A stretch of DNA of 64,000 nt from Bacillus horti (GCF_030813115.1 NZ_JAUSTY010000003.1:124001-188000); one strand, 5' to 3'. Shown: positions 26,231 through 34,678, counted from the first letter of the stretch. Numbers and translations are program-made. The notes: a model not told the origin generated them from the letters alone.

Positions 26231-27415
26231 CTACTTTTGTGGGTTAAGCCCTTTATCCAGTATAACAACTCTACCTGTAATCACACCATTTTCATCCCTG
26301 TGAAATAGAACGACCTGGTAAATATCGTCAGCGTTCCCACTAATGGAAAGGCCTCTATCCGTAAATCCAATATGCCCTTCTTCAAACAAGTTTTCAAGAT
26401 TTGCAGTTGTGCTCCAATCATTATAAGTATATGTGATTTCCCCCGAATCGTTATAGCTTACCTCATTTATGGATTCAGCAATGGTCTCACCAATCGTCTC
26501 ACCCATAAGTATTTTGTCCCTAATATCTTCTATCCAGTTGACCCATTCGCCGCTTTCTATAAAGCTAGAGGAGTGTTCGTCCCTTTCTGATTCCTTTGAA
26601 GAAGATGGATTTAACAGTTCTTCCAAATAAGCCTCTGCCTTTTCCGGATCTGCTTTAGATGTATCGAGAGGGAGATCAAACAGCAGCGAAGCACCAGAAT
26701 AGTCTTCACTAGCCCTAATTTCACCCGTTTCTTCGTCGTACATAAATGCATCATTACTATAAAAAGGAGAACCACTACTTATCGCTAAATACACTCCTCT
26801 GTCAGCGAATATTTCTATCTGGTCACTTTCAATCATTCTATACATAACGCCGTCAATCACAATCTCACTGTACGCCCCGTTCATCGTGATGATGTTGACC
26901 CGCCAGGGCTCCTGACCCTTGATCAAAGGGGAAACGAAGAACGGATCTTGACCATAATCAAGATCAGAGGTAGCTGGCATGGGCTTGCCATCCTGTCTAG
27001 TTATGGATACTACCACATATGATTTATCAGGATATATCCGCTCTGAGGAATGGGGGAACTCACTTAATCCTGCCCCTGAAACAAGACCATGTAGAGTGAA
27101 ATGGTAGTCTCCAGAAGCCAATGATTGTTCAATCTGAATGGCGTCCTTACTTTCGAATGCACTGGCTAGTAGTTGATCTCCCAAATTCTCAGCAACCTGT
27201 TTGGCGCTAAATAGCTGGGTTGCCGCATAGGCTGATACGGATACGATTAGTAGCAAGGCAGCCGCTAGCAGTGCTGATGATAATCTTCTATATTTATTCT
27301 TCATTAGACTACGCTCCTTTAATTGTCGGATTAAGCTTTGATTCAACTTTTCTTCTGGCTCTACAGCGGAAGCTAAAGATTGTCTGAGCAACTGCTCCAA
27401 ATCCTTGTCCTTCAT
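26231..27415 (-). CDS. Anti-sigma-type membrane protein (DUF4179-like)
   Basis: A 394-aa protein with a short cytoplasmic N-terminus (about 1-40, acidic and basic helix), one transmembrane segment (about 45-67, 'ALLAAALLLIVSVSAYAATQ') and a long extracytoplasmic part rich in beta-type sequence. This is the layout of DUF4179-type proteins that follow ECF sigma genes. Its ATG overlaps the sigma stop codon (ATGA). By analogy it holds the sigma factor at the membrane until an outside signal arrives. The signal is unknown. The gene at 32829 has the same architecture but is longer and divergent in sequence. Confidence 0.78.
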   Translation of the reverse strand: MKDKDLEQLLRQSLASAVEPEEKLNQSLIRQLKERSLMKNKYRRLSSALLAAALLLIVSVSAYAATQLFSAKQVAENLGDQLLASAFESKDAIQIEQSLASGDYHFTLHGLVSGAGLSEFPHSSERIYPDKSYVVVSITRQDGKPMPATSDLDYGQDPFFVSPLIKGQEPWRVNIITMNGAYSEIVIDGVMYRMIESDQIEIFADRGVYLAISSGSPFYSNDAFMYDEETGEIRASEDYSGASLLFDLPLDTSKADPEKAEAYLEELLNPSSSKESERDEHSSSFIESGEWVNWIEDIRDKILMGETIGETIAESINEVSYNDSGEITYTYNDWSTTANLENLFEEGHIGFTDRGLSISGNADDIYQVVLFHRDENGVITGRVVILDKGLNPQK

Positions 27416-27936
27416 AGGGAATCAGCCTCCAATACTTTTTTCATTATTTGTCTGGCTTTATGCAATCTGCTCTTTACCGTTCCCTTAGGAACTCTAAGAG
27501 CAACAGCAATCTCTTCAATAGTCATATCCGCCGTATAATACATGTAAAGAGGAAGCTTTAGCTTATCATTCAACTGGTGAACAGCTCCCTGAATTATGCT
27601 GCGAAGCTCAAGAGATAGTACGGCGTCTTCAGGTGATGCTTCGATTCCTAGCGAGCCGAAGCTGTTTGCCACGTCGTTAAAATCAGTTGTGGGGGCAATT
27701 CTGTGTCTCCTGACAAACTTACGACGATGATTCTTGTGTAACCTGATGGCAATCGATATGATAAAAGCCTTAGGATTGCGAGACGCGTCCATCTTCTGGC
27801 GTAGCTCCATGGCTTTTAGAAATGTTTCCTGATACAAATCATCTGTATCCTCTTTGTTCCCCGTTAGCTTGAAGCAGAACGCGTAAATTGATTTGCCATG
27901 AAGCTTCACGAGCTCGATCAACTCATCAATATCCAA
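27412..27936 (-). CDS. ECF-type RNA polymerase sigma factor
   Basis: A sigma-70 family protein with region 2 ('GNKEDTDDLYQETFLKAM', 'AFIISIAIRLHKNHRR') and region 4 ('MTIEEIAVALRVPKGTVKSRLHKARQIM'). I chose TTG 27936 (174 aa, (M)DIDELIELVK) because AAGGAG lies 8 bases before it. The ATG at 27963 has only an overlapping AGGTGA and would leave almost no leader after the ECF-type promoter proposed at 27994-28001. The anti-sigma gene follows with a 4-base overlap. The sigma gene at 32309 also starts with TTG. Confidence 0.88.
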   Translation of the reverse strand: MDIDELIELVKLHGKSIYAFCFKLTGNKEDTDDLYQETFLKAMELRQKMDASRNPKAFIISIAIRLHKNHRRKFVRRHRIAPTTDFNDVANSFGSLGIEASPEDAVLSLELRSIIQGAVHQLNDKLKLPLYMYYTADMTIEEIAVALRVPKGTVKSRLHKARQIMKKVLEADSL

Positions 27937-27971
27937 AATAACTTCTCCTTCCCGAATGGCCATTCACCTAT

Positions 27972-28001
27972 ATATTGTCACAACTGAAGGGTTGGTTCAT
28001 C
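27972..28001 (-). promoter_or_regulatory. Possible ECF-type promoter of the sigma gene
   Basis: Read on the minus strand, GATGAACC (28001-27994) is followed about 21 bases later by TATAG. The same GATGAACC-N20/21-TATAG arrangement stands in front of the other sigma gene (32246). TGAACC resembles -35 elements of ECF sigma factors. The remaining gap 27937-28326 is AT-rich and holds the operator at 28210. Confidence 0.45.
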
Positions 28002-28209
28002 TTTTACATACAAACCATGAAAAGCATTGATGCACAACATTAAAACAATAAGATAATGTTTCTTAATTTATAAGGGCATAAAACTTATAAAACATTACCC
28101 ATTGCATGAATGTTATAAAATAGAGTTTGAGAGTTAAAAAATTAATTATAGACGATCAAGCTTCCTCCTTTTTTCTATTAAAGATATAGAAATACAACAG
28201 TTTTTAATT

Positions 28210-28228
28210 ATGACAAACTTAGTGTCAT
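28210..28228. promoter_or_regulatory. Palindromic operator ATGACA-N7-TGTCAT before the NmrA-DrrAB operon
   Basis: ATGACA (28210-28215) and TGTCAT (28223-28228) separated by 7 bases, flanked by AATT. An almost identical, longer palindrome lies at 34595-34621 directly before the WYL regulator gene. A -10-like TATAGT follows at 28240. Confidence 0.6.
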
Positions 28229-28326
28229 GATTGCTATTGTATAGTAACTCTGAGACCAACATCATAGGCCAATATCACAAGACAGGCTAGTTGGGGGAAA
28301 CTGATCGAATAATGGAGGAAGAAAGA

Positions 28327-29148
28327 ATGAAAATATTAGTAACAGGTGCTACAGGTACGGTAGGAAGACATGTTGTTGATCAGCTACTGAAAAAAGGGGT
28401 AGAAGTAAGAGCTGTTTCACGTAACCCGGAAAAGGCAAGCTTACCCTCAGGAGTGGAAGTTGTAGCTGGAGACCTTGCTGCTCCAGATTCTTTAGAAGAA
28501 GCTCTTCAGGATGTGGAAGGATTATATTTAATCCTTTCTAGCGATCAAGCAGGGCCAGTGCTCCAAACGGATACCTCGATCATTAAAATGGCGGCAGACA
28601 AGGGAGTCAAAAAAATAGTTGTACTGATGGATTATGATGGTAATCCAGTTGAATATGTCGTTCAGGATAGTGGTATGGAGTGGACGCTCATTAAACCTGT
28701 GGAATTTATGGCTAATGTGCTAGATGACTGGCAGGAATCCATTCGCACAGAAGGTGTTGTGCGAGTGCCTTTTGCTGATGCATTGAGTGCCAGAATACAT
28801 GAAGCAGATATTGCTGCCGTTGCTGTTACCTCATTAACAGAGGAAGGACACAGTGGACAGAGCTACTATGTAACGGGACCAGAGGTCTTTTCTCGCGCAG
28901 AAACGGTAAAAAAAATGGCAGAAGCGATTGGAAAAGAGATTTCATTTATAGAATTGTCAGAAGAGGAGGCAAGGCAGGGCTGGAAGGAGCAAGGGTTTCA
29001 GGATGAAGATATTGATTTCTTTGTAGAAATGGGGAAAAATCCTCCTGAGGTTGGGTATACTGTGTTGCCAACCGTTGAACAGGTTACAGGACAACCAGCT
29101 CGTACATTTGCCCAGTGGTTAAGCGAAAACAAGCATAAATTCCAGTAA
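28327..29148 (+). CDS. NmrA-like NAD(P)-binding protein (atypical SDR)
   Basis: A 273-aa Rossmann protein: the N-terminus reads MKILVTGATGTVGRHVVDQLLKKG with the GxxGxxG motif at about 7-12, then VRAVSRNPEKA and 'VVAGDLAAPDSLEEAL'. The YxxxK catalytic motif of classical SDRs is not evident, as in the NmrA/HSCARG redox-sensor and azoreductase-like group. ATG 28327 follows GGAGGAAG; the upstream start at 28291 has no site. It is 12 bases before an ABC ATPase gene, in what looks like a three-gene operon. The function could be quinone/flavin-type reduction or NADPH sensing. Confidence 0.8.
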   Translation: MKILVTGATGTVGRHVVDQLLKKGVEVRAVSRNPEKASLPSGVEVVAGDLAAPDSLEEALQDVEGLYLILSSDQAGPVLQTDTSIIKMAADKGVKKIVVLMDYDGNPVEYVVQDSGMEWTLIKPVEFMANVLDDWQESIRTEGVVRVPFADALSARIHEADIAAVAVTSLTEEGHSGQSYYVTGPEVFSRAETVKKMAEAIGKEISFIELSEEEARQGWKEQGFQDEDIDFFVEMGKNPPEVGYTVLPTVEQVTGQPARTFAQWLSENKHKFQ

Positions 29149-29160
29149 GGAGATGAACGA

Positions 29161-30108
29161 ATGTCCTATGCAATAGAAGTAAAGCAATTAAAGAAGTCCT
29201 TTCAGGGCACAGAAGTGGTCAAAGGTATTGATTTACGAGTAAAAAAAGGTGAGCTATTTGCTCTATTAGGTCCAAATGGTGCTGGAAAAACAACGACGAT
29301 CAATATGCTTTCCACTTTACTTAAGCCAGATGGGGGATCTGCTCTTGTAACTGGGTATGATGTGCGGGAGAAAGCAAACGAAGTCCGTAAGCGGATTAGC
29401 TTGACTGGACAGTTCGCTGCATTAGATGAAGCGTTAACGGGAATTCAAAATCTGAATATGATTGCTAAGCTTAATGGGTACTCCTCCAAAGAAGCGCAAT
29501 CTATAGCAGAAGACATTCTTCGCTCGTTTGGACTTTGGGAAGCTAAGAACCGAAACGTAGGCAACTATTCCGGGGGAATGCTTAGGCGTCTTGACATTGC
29601 TGCTAGTATTGTGACCCAGCCGGAGCTTATTTTCTTAGATGAGCCAACAACTGGCCTCGACCCTCAAAGTCGTATGCAGGTGTGGGAGGTAGTTAGAACG
29701 CTTTTGAGTATGGGTACAACCGTAATGCTTACAACTCAGTATCTTGAAGAAGCTGATCAATTGGCCGATCGCATTGCTGTCATTGATCATGGTCGAATTA
29801 TTGCAGAAGGATCGCCCAACGAGCTAAAGGCCTCTATTGGTGGAAAAACATTGACCATTCAATTGTCTGAACCTATAGAGGAGGAAAAGATTAAGAGTTT
29901 AATAGGACAGTTTCAGCTCCAAGTATATCAGGGACATAATCAACTGAACTATAGAATACCCGTACAGGAAGCTAAACTTGCTGCTGAAGCGATCCAAACC
30001 CTTATGGCTCATGATGTTCCAGTAGCCTATTTCACCCTTGGAGAGCCAAGCATGGACGAAGTATTCTTAACATTAACCAAACACAAAACAAAGGAGGTTG
30101 TTCAGTGA
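29161..30108 (+). CDS. DrrA-type ABC transporter ATPase
   Basis: A 315-aa ATPase of the DrrA/drug-resistance subfamily. Walker A GPNGAGKTTT, signature YSGGMLRRLDIA, Walker B LIFLDEPTTGLDP and a C-terminal regulatory extension ending 'LGEPSMDEVFLTLT' are all present. GGAGATG precedes ATG 29161. The stop overlaps the start of the permease gene. Such pairs export hydrophobic drugs, lipids or polyketides; the substrate is not readable. Confidence 0.92.
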   Translation: MSYAIEVKQLKKSFQGTEVVKGIDLRVKKGELFALLGPNGAGKTTTINMLSTLLKPDGGSALVTGYDVREKANEVRKRISLTGQFAALDEALTGIQNLNMIAKLNGYSSKEAQSIAEDILRSFGLWEAKNRNVGNYSGGMLRRLDIAASIVTQPELIFLDEPTTGLDPQSRMQVWEVVRTLLSMGTTVMLTTQYLEEADQLADRIAVIDHGRIIAEGSPNELKASIGGKTLTIQLSEPIEEEKIKSLIGQFQLQVYQGHNQLNYRIPVQEAKLAAEAIQTLMAHDVPVAYFTLGEPSMDEVFLTLTKHKTKEVVQ

Positions 30109-30932
30109 ATAATCCCACGAATCCAACACAGGTAGCTCTTTATTCACCAAGAACGACACCTAAAAATCCGAGTGCTATTCGAACAATCGGCATTTTCATG
30201 TGGAGATCGTTTCAGGGTACCAAAAACAATTTTATTGGTTACATGATGGATGCCATGCTTGGACCCGTGATCATGATGCTTATTTTCACCTTTCTATTTG
30301 GTGGGGCTATCGCAGGATCGACTACCGAGTACATTCAGTATCTTCTTCCTGGTATTTTTGTCTTAACCGTGGTTCCTATGACAGTCTACAGTGGAACGTC
30401 AATCTGTGTAGATATATCAAAGGGAGTTTACAACCGTTTTCGAACGATGCCTTTTTGGCAACCGTCTTCCGTTTTTGGTCCCATTATTACGGACGGTTTG
30501 AGGTATGTTACTGCCCTTTTTGTAGCATTTGGAATGGGCATGCTGCTCGGATTTCGTCCAGAAAACGGCGCGATGGGAAGTATTTTAGCCATTCTGTTCA
30601 CTATCTTGTTTGCCTTTAGTGTCAGCTGGATCTTTGCTTTAATCGGTGTCATAGCCAAGCGACCGGAGACAGTATCCGGATCAAGTATGATCTTTGTTTA
30701 CCCCTTATTGTTTGGTAGTAGCATATTAGTCGATTCCTCCACTATGCCGAAGTGGATGCAGGTGATTGTGGATCTGAATCCTATCAGTATTGCCGCCACC
30801 ACAGTAAGAGAGCTCTTTATGGGAAATGCGGATTCAACGGTTGTTCTAAAGGGACTGTGTATATGCTTGCTCATTTTCCTTGTTTTTGCTCCGTTGACAC
30901 TGTATTTGTATTTAAATAAAAACAATAAATAA
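30105..30932 (+). CDS. DrrB-type ABC-2 permease
   Basis: A 275-aa membrane protein with six hydrophobic segments and the ABC-2 features 'YIQYLLPGIFVLTVVPMTVYSG', 'RFRTMPFWQPS' and 'VDSSTMPKWMQVIVDLNPI'. GTG 30105 overlaps the TGA of the ATPase gene (GTGA), and AAAGGAGG lies just upstream. It completes the exporter with the protein at 29161. Confidence 0.92.
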   Translation: MNNPTNPTQVALYSPRTTPKNPSAIRTIGIFMWRSFQGTKNNFIGYMMDAMLGPVIMMLIFTFLFGGAIAGSTTEYIQYLLPGIFVLTVVPMTVYSGTSICVDISKGVYNRFRTMPFWQPSSVFGPIITDGLRYVTALFVAFGMGMLLGFRPENGAMGSILAILFTILFAFSVSWIFALIGVIAKRPETVSGSSMIFVYPLLFGSSILVDSSTMPKWMQVIVDLNPISIAATTVRELFMGNADSTVVLKGLCICLLIFLVFAPLTLYLYLNKNNK

Positions 30933-30946
30933 CAGAAAAAGTGTTC

Positions 30947-30981
30947 AAGTAGTAAAGGTATGCAAAGTAGTAAAGGTATGC
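30947..30981 (+). repeat. Tandem 17-bp direct repeat
   Basis: AAGTAGTAAAGGTATGC occurs twice exactly (30947-30963 and 30965-30981), 18-bp period, between the DrrB stop and its terminator. No function is apparent. Confidence 0.8.
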
Positions 30982-31022
30982 TAATAAACTATTACTTTTT
31001 ACACGTGAAAATAATTCAAAGC

Positions 31023-31052
31023 AGCTCCGGGGTTTCCTCGGAGTTATTTTGT
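31023..31052 (+). terminator. Probable terminator after the NmrA-DrrAB operon
   Basis: Arms AGCTCCGGGG (31023-31032) and CCTCGGAGTT (31036-31045) pair with two G-T wobbles, then ATTTTGTTATT. Confidence 0.65.
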
Positions 31053-31230
31053 TATTACCCTCCTACGTGTGAGGGGAGTTGCTCTCCGTCCTAAATCTTT
31101 TTCTATATTGTGATAGACCTATAATCTAACTGTACAAGCTATTATAAAACAGTATAATTGAACCAATAAGACGCAGATACTATATAAGATTAAATGCACA
31201 ATATAACGATTATGAAGAGGGATGTTTTGG

Positions 31231-31824
31231 ATGACAACTAATAGAATGAATCCTAAAGTAGATGAATACCTAAGCAAAACGAAAAAGTGGAAGGAAGAGT
31301 TTGAGAAATTAAGAATGATTATTCTTGACTGTCAGCTAACCGAGGAATTGAAGTGGAAAAATCCTTGCTACACCTATAAGAATAAAAATATCGTTTTAAT
31401 CCATGGATTTAAAGAATACTGTGCCCTTTTGTTTTTTAAAGGTGTCTTGTTACGTGATACCCATAATATTTTGATCCAGCAAACGGAGAAGGTACAGGCT
31501 GGGCGTCAGATTCGGTTTACCAATGTCCAAGAAATCGTTGAAATGGAAAGCTTATTGAAGGATTACATTAAGGAAGCTATTGAGGTTGAAAAATCAGGTA
31601 AAGAAGTGGACTACAAAAAGCATACAGAATACATTATTCCAGAGGAACTCCAGCATAAATTTAATGAAATGCCGGCTTTGAAAACGGCTTTTGAAGCGTT
31701 GACCCCGGGGCGACAAAGAGCATACATCTATTATTTTTCTGAAGCTAAACAATCCAAAACTCGCCAATCTAGGATTGAAAAATATGTGCCACACATTCTT
31801 GATGGATTGGGATTAAATGATTAA
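31231..31824 (+). CDS. YdeI/OmdA-type DUF1801 family protein
   Basis: A 197-aa soluble protein. The N-terminal half (KVDEYLSKTKKWKEEFEKLR, 'EELKWKNPCYTYKNKNIVLIHGFKEYCALLFFKG') is a DUF1801 domain; the C-terminal third ('IPEELQHKFNEMPALKTAFEALTPGRQRAYIYYFSEAKQ' split over two helices) is the OmdA/YdeI bacteriocin-protection region. B. subtilis YdeI is a close architectural relative. The molecular role is not established. ATG 31231 is used because GAAGAGG is 9 bases upstream; the in-frame ATG at 31222 is too close. It appears monocistronic. Confidence 0.85.
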   Translation: MTTNRMNPKVDEYLSKTKKWKEEFEKLRMIILDCQLTEELKWKNPCYTYKNKNIVLIHGFKEYCALLFFKGVLLRDTHNILIQQTEKVQAGRQIRFTNVQEIVEMESLLKDYIKEAIEVEKSGKEVDYKKHTEYIIPEELQHKFNEMPALKTAFEALTPGRQRAYIYYFSEAKQSKTRQSRIEKYVPHILDGLGLND

Positions 31825-31921
31825 AAGTACCATAGAAAATGTTCGCACCTTGCGCAGCTCCCAGCGTAAGGTGTAGCACTGCATGATGGTGATGTTGACC
31901 ACATGCGGGCCATGGCTTTTG

Positions 31922-31965
31922 AAGGCTGTCCCACAAGTAGATTATTCTACTTAGGGACAGCTTTC
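31922..31965. repeat. Terminator-like hairpin repeat, copy 1
   Basis: Arms GGCTGTCCC/GGGACAGC with inner arms CAAGTAGA/TCTACTT around TTAT, then CTTTCT. On the minus strand 35 of 44 bases match the hairpin at 47341-47385 (inspected by eye). It may terminate the DUF1801 gene and belongs to a dispersed repeat family. The 31825-32308 gap has otherwise only the mirrored repeat that follows. Confidence 0.6.
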
Positions 31966-32009
31966 TCTGTTCATTTTCTCCGTTTACTAAGCAGGGATAT
32001 AGTAAAATT

Positions 32010-32190
32010 AAGTGCAAAAATACATTTGATTTACTATAAATTCAACAATTTCGATCTGATAAATGCAAAAATACACTTAATTCCTCCAAAAACAGCTCTA
32101 TTATCTTCTCGAATGAAAAATAAGTGTATTTTCGCACTTGAATGGCTGAGTTTGCTTAATAGAGGCAGAAATAAATGCATTTTCGCAATT
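32010..32190. repeat. Mirrored four-copy repeat element (about 180 bp)
   Basis: Four 18-bp units: AAGTGCAAAAATACATTT (32010), AAATGCAAAAATACACTT (32061), then inverted units AAGTGTATTTTCGCACTT (32122) and AAATGCATTTTCGCAATT (32173). Spacing is 51, 61 and 51 bp, so the whole is one large imperfect inverted repeat. It could be a MITE-like element, a structured RNA or a protein-binding array. No coding frame explains it. Confidence 0.75.
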
Positions 32191-32245
32191 ATTTTAATAG
32201 AAAAAACTCAGCTAAGTTACATATTTCCTTTAGATAAGCAAAAAG

Positions 32246-32275
32246 GATGAACCTTTTCCAAGCTCCAATTGTTTA
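32246..32275 (+). promoter_or_regulatory. Possible ECF-type promoter of the second sigma gene
   Basis: GATGAACC (32246-32253) followed 20 bases later by TATAG, the same arrangement as before the sigma gene at 27936. Leader length to the TTG start would be about 25-30 bases, similar in both loci. Confidence 0.45.
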
Positions 32276-32308
32276 TAGTGTATAACGTAAAGAAAGGAGT
32301 GCCATTGA

Positions 32309-32842
32309 TTGACAGAACGTGAGTTATTCGATTCTTATAACAAGGATGTATACAAGACATGCTTTTATATGCTGCGGAACGCTCAAGATGCAGAAGATCT
32401 CTGTCATGACGTATTTGTCACCATTTTTCGACAGGATTGGAGTAGGATTGAGCATATACGCTCATGGATTATGCGCATTACGATGAATCATTGCTTAAAC
32501 CTTCTTAGGAAGAATCAGACCCAAAGGCAAAAACAGAGCGAAGTCCAAATGTTCCATGAACAGAACACAGCAACTGTTAAACCAGTAGATGCTATTGTTA
32601 TGGAAAAAGCGGCTGCCAAGGAATGGGAGGAATTGCTGAGTCAGCTTCCAGATAAGCTGATGGCGGTGGTTACTCTCCGCTATATCGGGGAGCTTTCGAT
32701 GGCAGAGATCGCTGAAACTTTGAAGATTCCTGTGGGCACGGTTAAGTCAAGGCTTCATAAAGCATTGAAAATTATACGCCAAAAGCTTGAACACAATAAA
32801 AGGTATTTGGTGAAGGGAGAGAACCAATTTGGAGCGTATTGA
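32309..32842 (+). CDS. ECF-type RNA polymerase sigma factor (second)
   Basis: A 177-aa sigma-70 family protein. Region 2 reads 'MLRNAQDAEDLCHDVFVTIF' and 'RSWIMRITMNHCLNLLRKN'; region 4 reads 'LSMAEIAETLKIPVGTVKSRLHKALKII'. The start is TTG 32309 with GGAG at 32296-32299. The stop overlaps the next gene by 14 bases, so sigma and anti-sigma are coupled. It is clearly distinct in sequence from the sigma factor at 27412 but has the same gene order and the same promoter-like element. Confidence 0.9.
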   Translation: MTERELFDSYNKDVYKTCFYMLRNAQDAEDLCHDVFVTIFRQDWSRIEHIRSWIMRITMNHCLNLLRKNQTQRQKQSEVQMFHEQNTATVKPVDAIVMEKAAAKEWEELLSQLPDKLMAVVTLRYIGELSMAEIAETLKIPVGTVKSRLHKALKIIRQKLEHNKRYLVKGENQFGAY

Positions 32843-34475
32843 AGACAAACTGAAAAACCAACTGAAAACGTCGAAAAATATTGCTTACCCTAACTTTGAT
32901 AGAATGTGGAGTAGTATTCAGCAGGACGAACTGAAGGCTGTTAAAGGTGAACCAGTTGCATTCGGTCCTCGAAAGAGAAAGCGGTTTGCTATCGTAGCAG
33001 CTTTATCTTTAGCTTTAGTGGCTACACAGGTTTATGCAGCTGTGACATTTGATTGGTCTACCCTTCTTTCAGGTAGATCGGGTATCCAGTCAGCGTTAGA
33101 ACAGGGCATAGGTCAGACGATTGGGCAGTCCGTTACAAAGGATGATATTACGTTAACCGTACACACAGCATTTACAGACGATAATAGAACCTTCCTGCTA
33201 TATAGTCTTAGACCGGATTCATCTTGGGAAGGGCAACAAGTGCTCTTTGACCTTATAGGACTTAAGGATAATAAGGGAAATTTCATCGAAGGTAACTATA
33301 CACACCAGTGGGATGAAGAGCGTGGTGAGTATCAGGGGTACTTTGAGACAAACTGGGTCCTAGAAGAGGATACAGAAGATATGGAGTTTACGATGGAGAA
33401 TATCCGGTTTATCGGGGAAGAGCAACAGCAGATTAACTATGACCCTCGTGATTCGAGTAAACAAGTGTTTCGAATAGAAAAAGATGGGATTGGTCATGTT
33501 GCTGTGGATTCATTCGAGCAAGCAGATGATATCATGCTTCAATCTTCCATTACGTTTACTGATCCTGATGTGAAGGAAAGAAGCCTGGCTCGAATTCAAG
33601 CCATTGACGGCCAAAATAAGCTTATTAAAGAAGTGAACACCTCTGTTTTTGGGACACCTAGTACTGGGACCTCCAATGAATACGTAAATCAGCAAATATT
33701 CAGTTCAGATAGCCTACTTAATCAAGGGACTAAGTTCCAGCTTGTTTACACTCACACACTTGGAACGGCTGAGAATGATTGGAGTATAGATATGGCGTTA
33801 TCCAAAAAGTATATGGAAAATGCATCTTTTACTAAGCGATTAAATCTCCCTCTGGATCAGCTTCCAGGTGGAACGGAAATCTATGAAATGATCGTTACTC
33901 CAACCCAAGCTCGTCTGGTTCTAACTCATGAAGAGGAATATACCCGTGTTCCTTACATGAACCTCAAACTAGATATAGGAGGGACACTGTTAGAGGGAGG
34001 CGTTTGGCAAGAACCGGCGATTACAGACAAAACCGAGTTGCGTTTTGAAATGATTGGACTTGACTCTTCGGCTATAGAGAATCAACCAGTGACTCTCATT
34101 GCTAGGCATCGTGTTGATTTATTTGATGGAGATGAACATCCGATTCAACTAACAGGTATATCCGAGGAACCGCAAAGCCTAACTACCTACATTGAGGAAT
34201 ATCCGATCACTTGGACTTATTACTTGAAGGACAACAATCTTTATGTTGAATCTATGAGTTCAGATTCAGATTTCGGAGGAATTAATCAAACCTACTATCT
34301 AGAAGATCGAGGTAGAAGAAGCTATGGGAAGCCTGCCATAGTTGGTATGTTTGGTAGTGGAAGCAACAGCCGTATGGATGTGTATGAGAATTTTGAAAAG
34401 GACGAACTAGAAATCCTGATCTGGAAATATACAGCACATAACCGAGACGATGAGCTCCGAGTTCCACTTAAGTAA
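32829..34475 (+). CDS. Anti-sigma-type DUF4179 membrane protein (second)
   Basis: A 548-aa protein starting at TTG 32829 inside the end of the sigma gene, behind AGGGAGAG. Residues 1-52 are cytoplasmic and charged; one hydrophobic segment (about 53-72, 'FAIVAALSLALVATQVYAAV') crosses the membrane; the rest is outside and beta-rich with a DUF4179-like block ('GIGQTIGQSVTKDDITLTVHTAFTDDNRTFLLYSL'-type, read in pieces). DUF4179 proteins accompany ECF sigma factors and are thought to sequester them. The signal sensed by the unusually large outer domain is unknown. Confidence 0.82.
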   Translation: MERIEDKLKNQLKTSKNIAYPNFDRMWSSIQQDELKAVKGEPVAFGPRKRKRFAIVAALSLALVATQVYAAVTFDWSTLLSGRSGIQSALEQGIGQTIGQSVTKDDITLTVHTAFTDDNRTFLLYSLRPDSSWEGQQVLFDLIGLKDNKGNFIEGNYTHQWDEERGEYQGYFETNWVLEEDTEDMEFTMENIRFIGEEQQQINYDPRDSSKQVFRIEKDGIGHVAVDSFEQADDIMLQSSITFTDPDVKERSLARIQAIDGQNKLIKEVNTSVFGTPSTGTSNEYVNQQIFSSDSLLNQGTKFQLVYTHTLGTAENDWSIDMALSKKYMENASFTKRLNLPLDQLPGGTEIYEMIVTPTQARLVLTHEEEYTRVPYMNLKLDIGGTLLEGGVWQEPAITDKTELRFEMIGLDSSAIENQPVTLIARHRVDLFDGDEHPIQLTGISEEPQSLTTYIEEYPITWTYYLKDNNLYVESMSSDSDFGGINQTYYLEDRGRRSYGKPAIVGMFGSGSNSRMDVYENFEKDELEILIWKYTAHNRDDELRVPLK

Positions 34476-34527
34476 GGAAATGAATAAATCTTTTATCTAT
34501 TGAAATTCCAATAGAATACCGTGAGTG

Positions 34528-34561
34528 AAGAAAGCTGTAGATAGCTGCAGCTTTCTTTTCT
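34528..34561 (+). terminator. Rho-independent terminator after the second anti-sigma gene
   Basis: 10-bp perfect arms AAGAAAGCTG (34528-34537) and CAGCTTTCTT (34548-34557), then TTC. Confidence 0.8.
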
Positions 34562-34592
34562 ATGTTATTCTCGTATGTTAAAAGCCAAACTT

Positions 34593-34621
34593 TTGATTAT
34601 GACAAACATTATGTCATAATC
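34593..34621 (+). promoter_or_regulatory. Promoter with embedded palindromic operator of the WYL regulator gene
   Basis: Perfect 10-bp arms GATTATGACA (34595-34604) and TGTCATAATC (34612-34621) with a 7-base spacer. They overlap a possible promoter TTGATT (34593-34598), 16 bp, CATAAT (34615-34620). The core ATGACA-N7-TGTCAT equals the site at 28210. Autoregulation is inferred. Confidence 0.6.
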
Positions 34622-34678
34622 AACGATATACACTATAGGTAGATGTATCACCTGCATCGGCGGAAAGGTTGTGCCATC

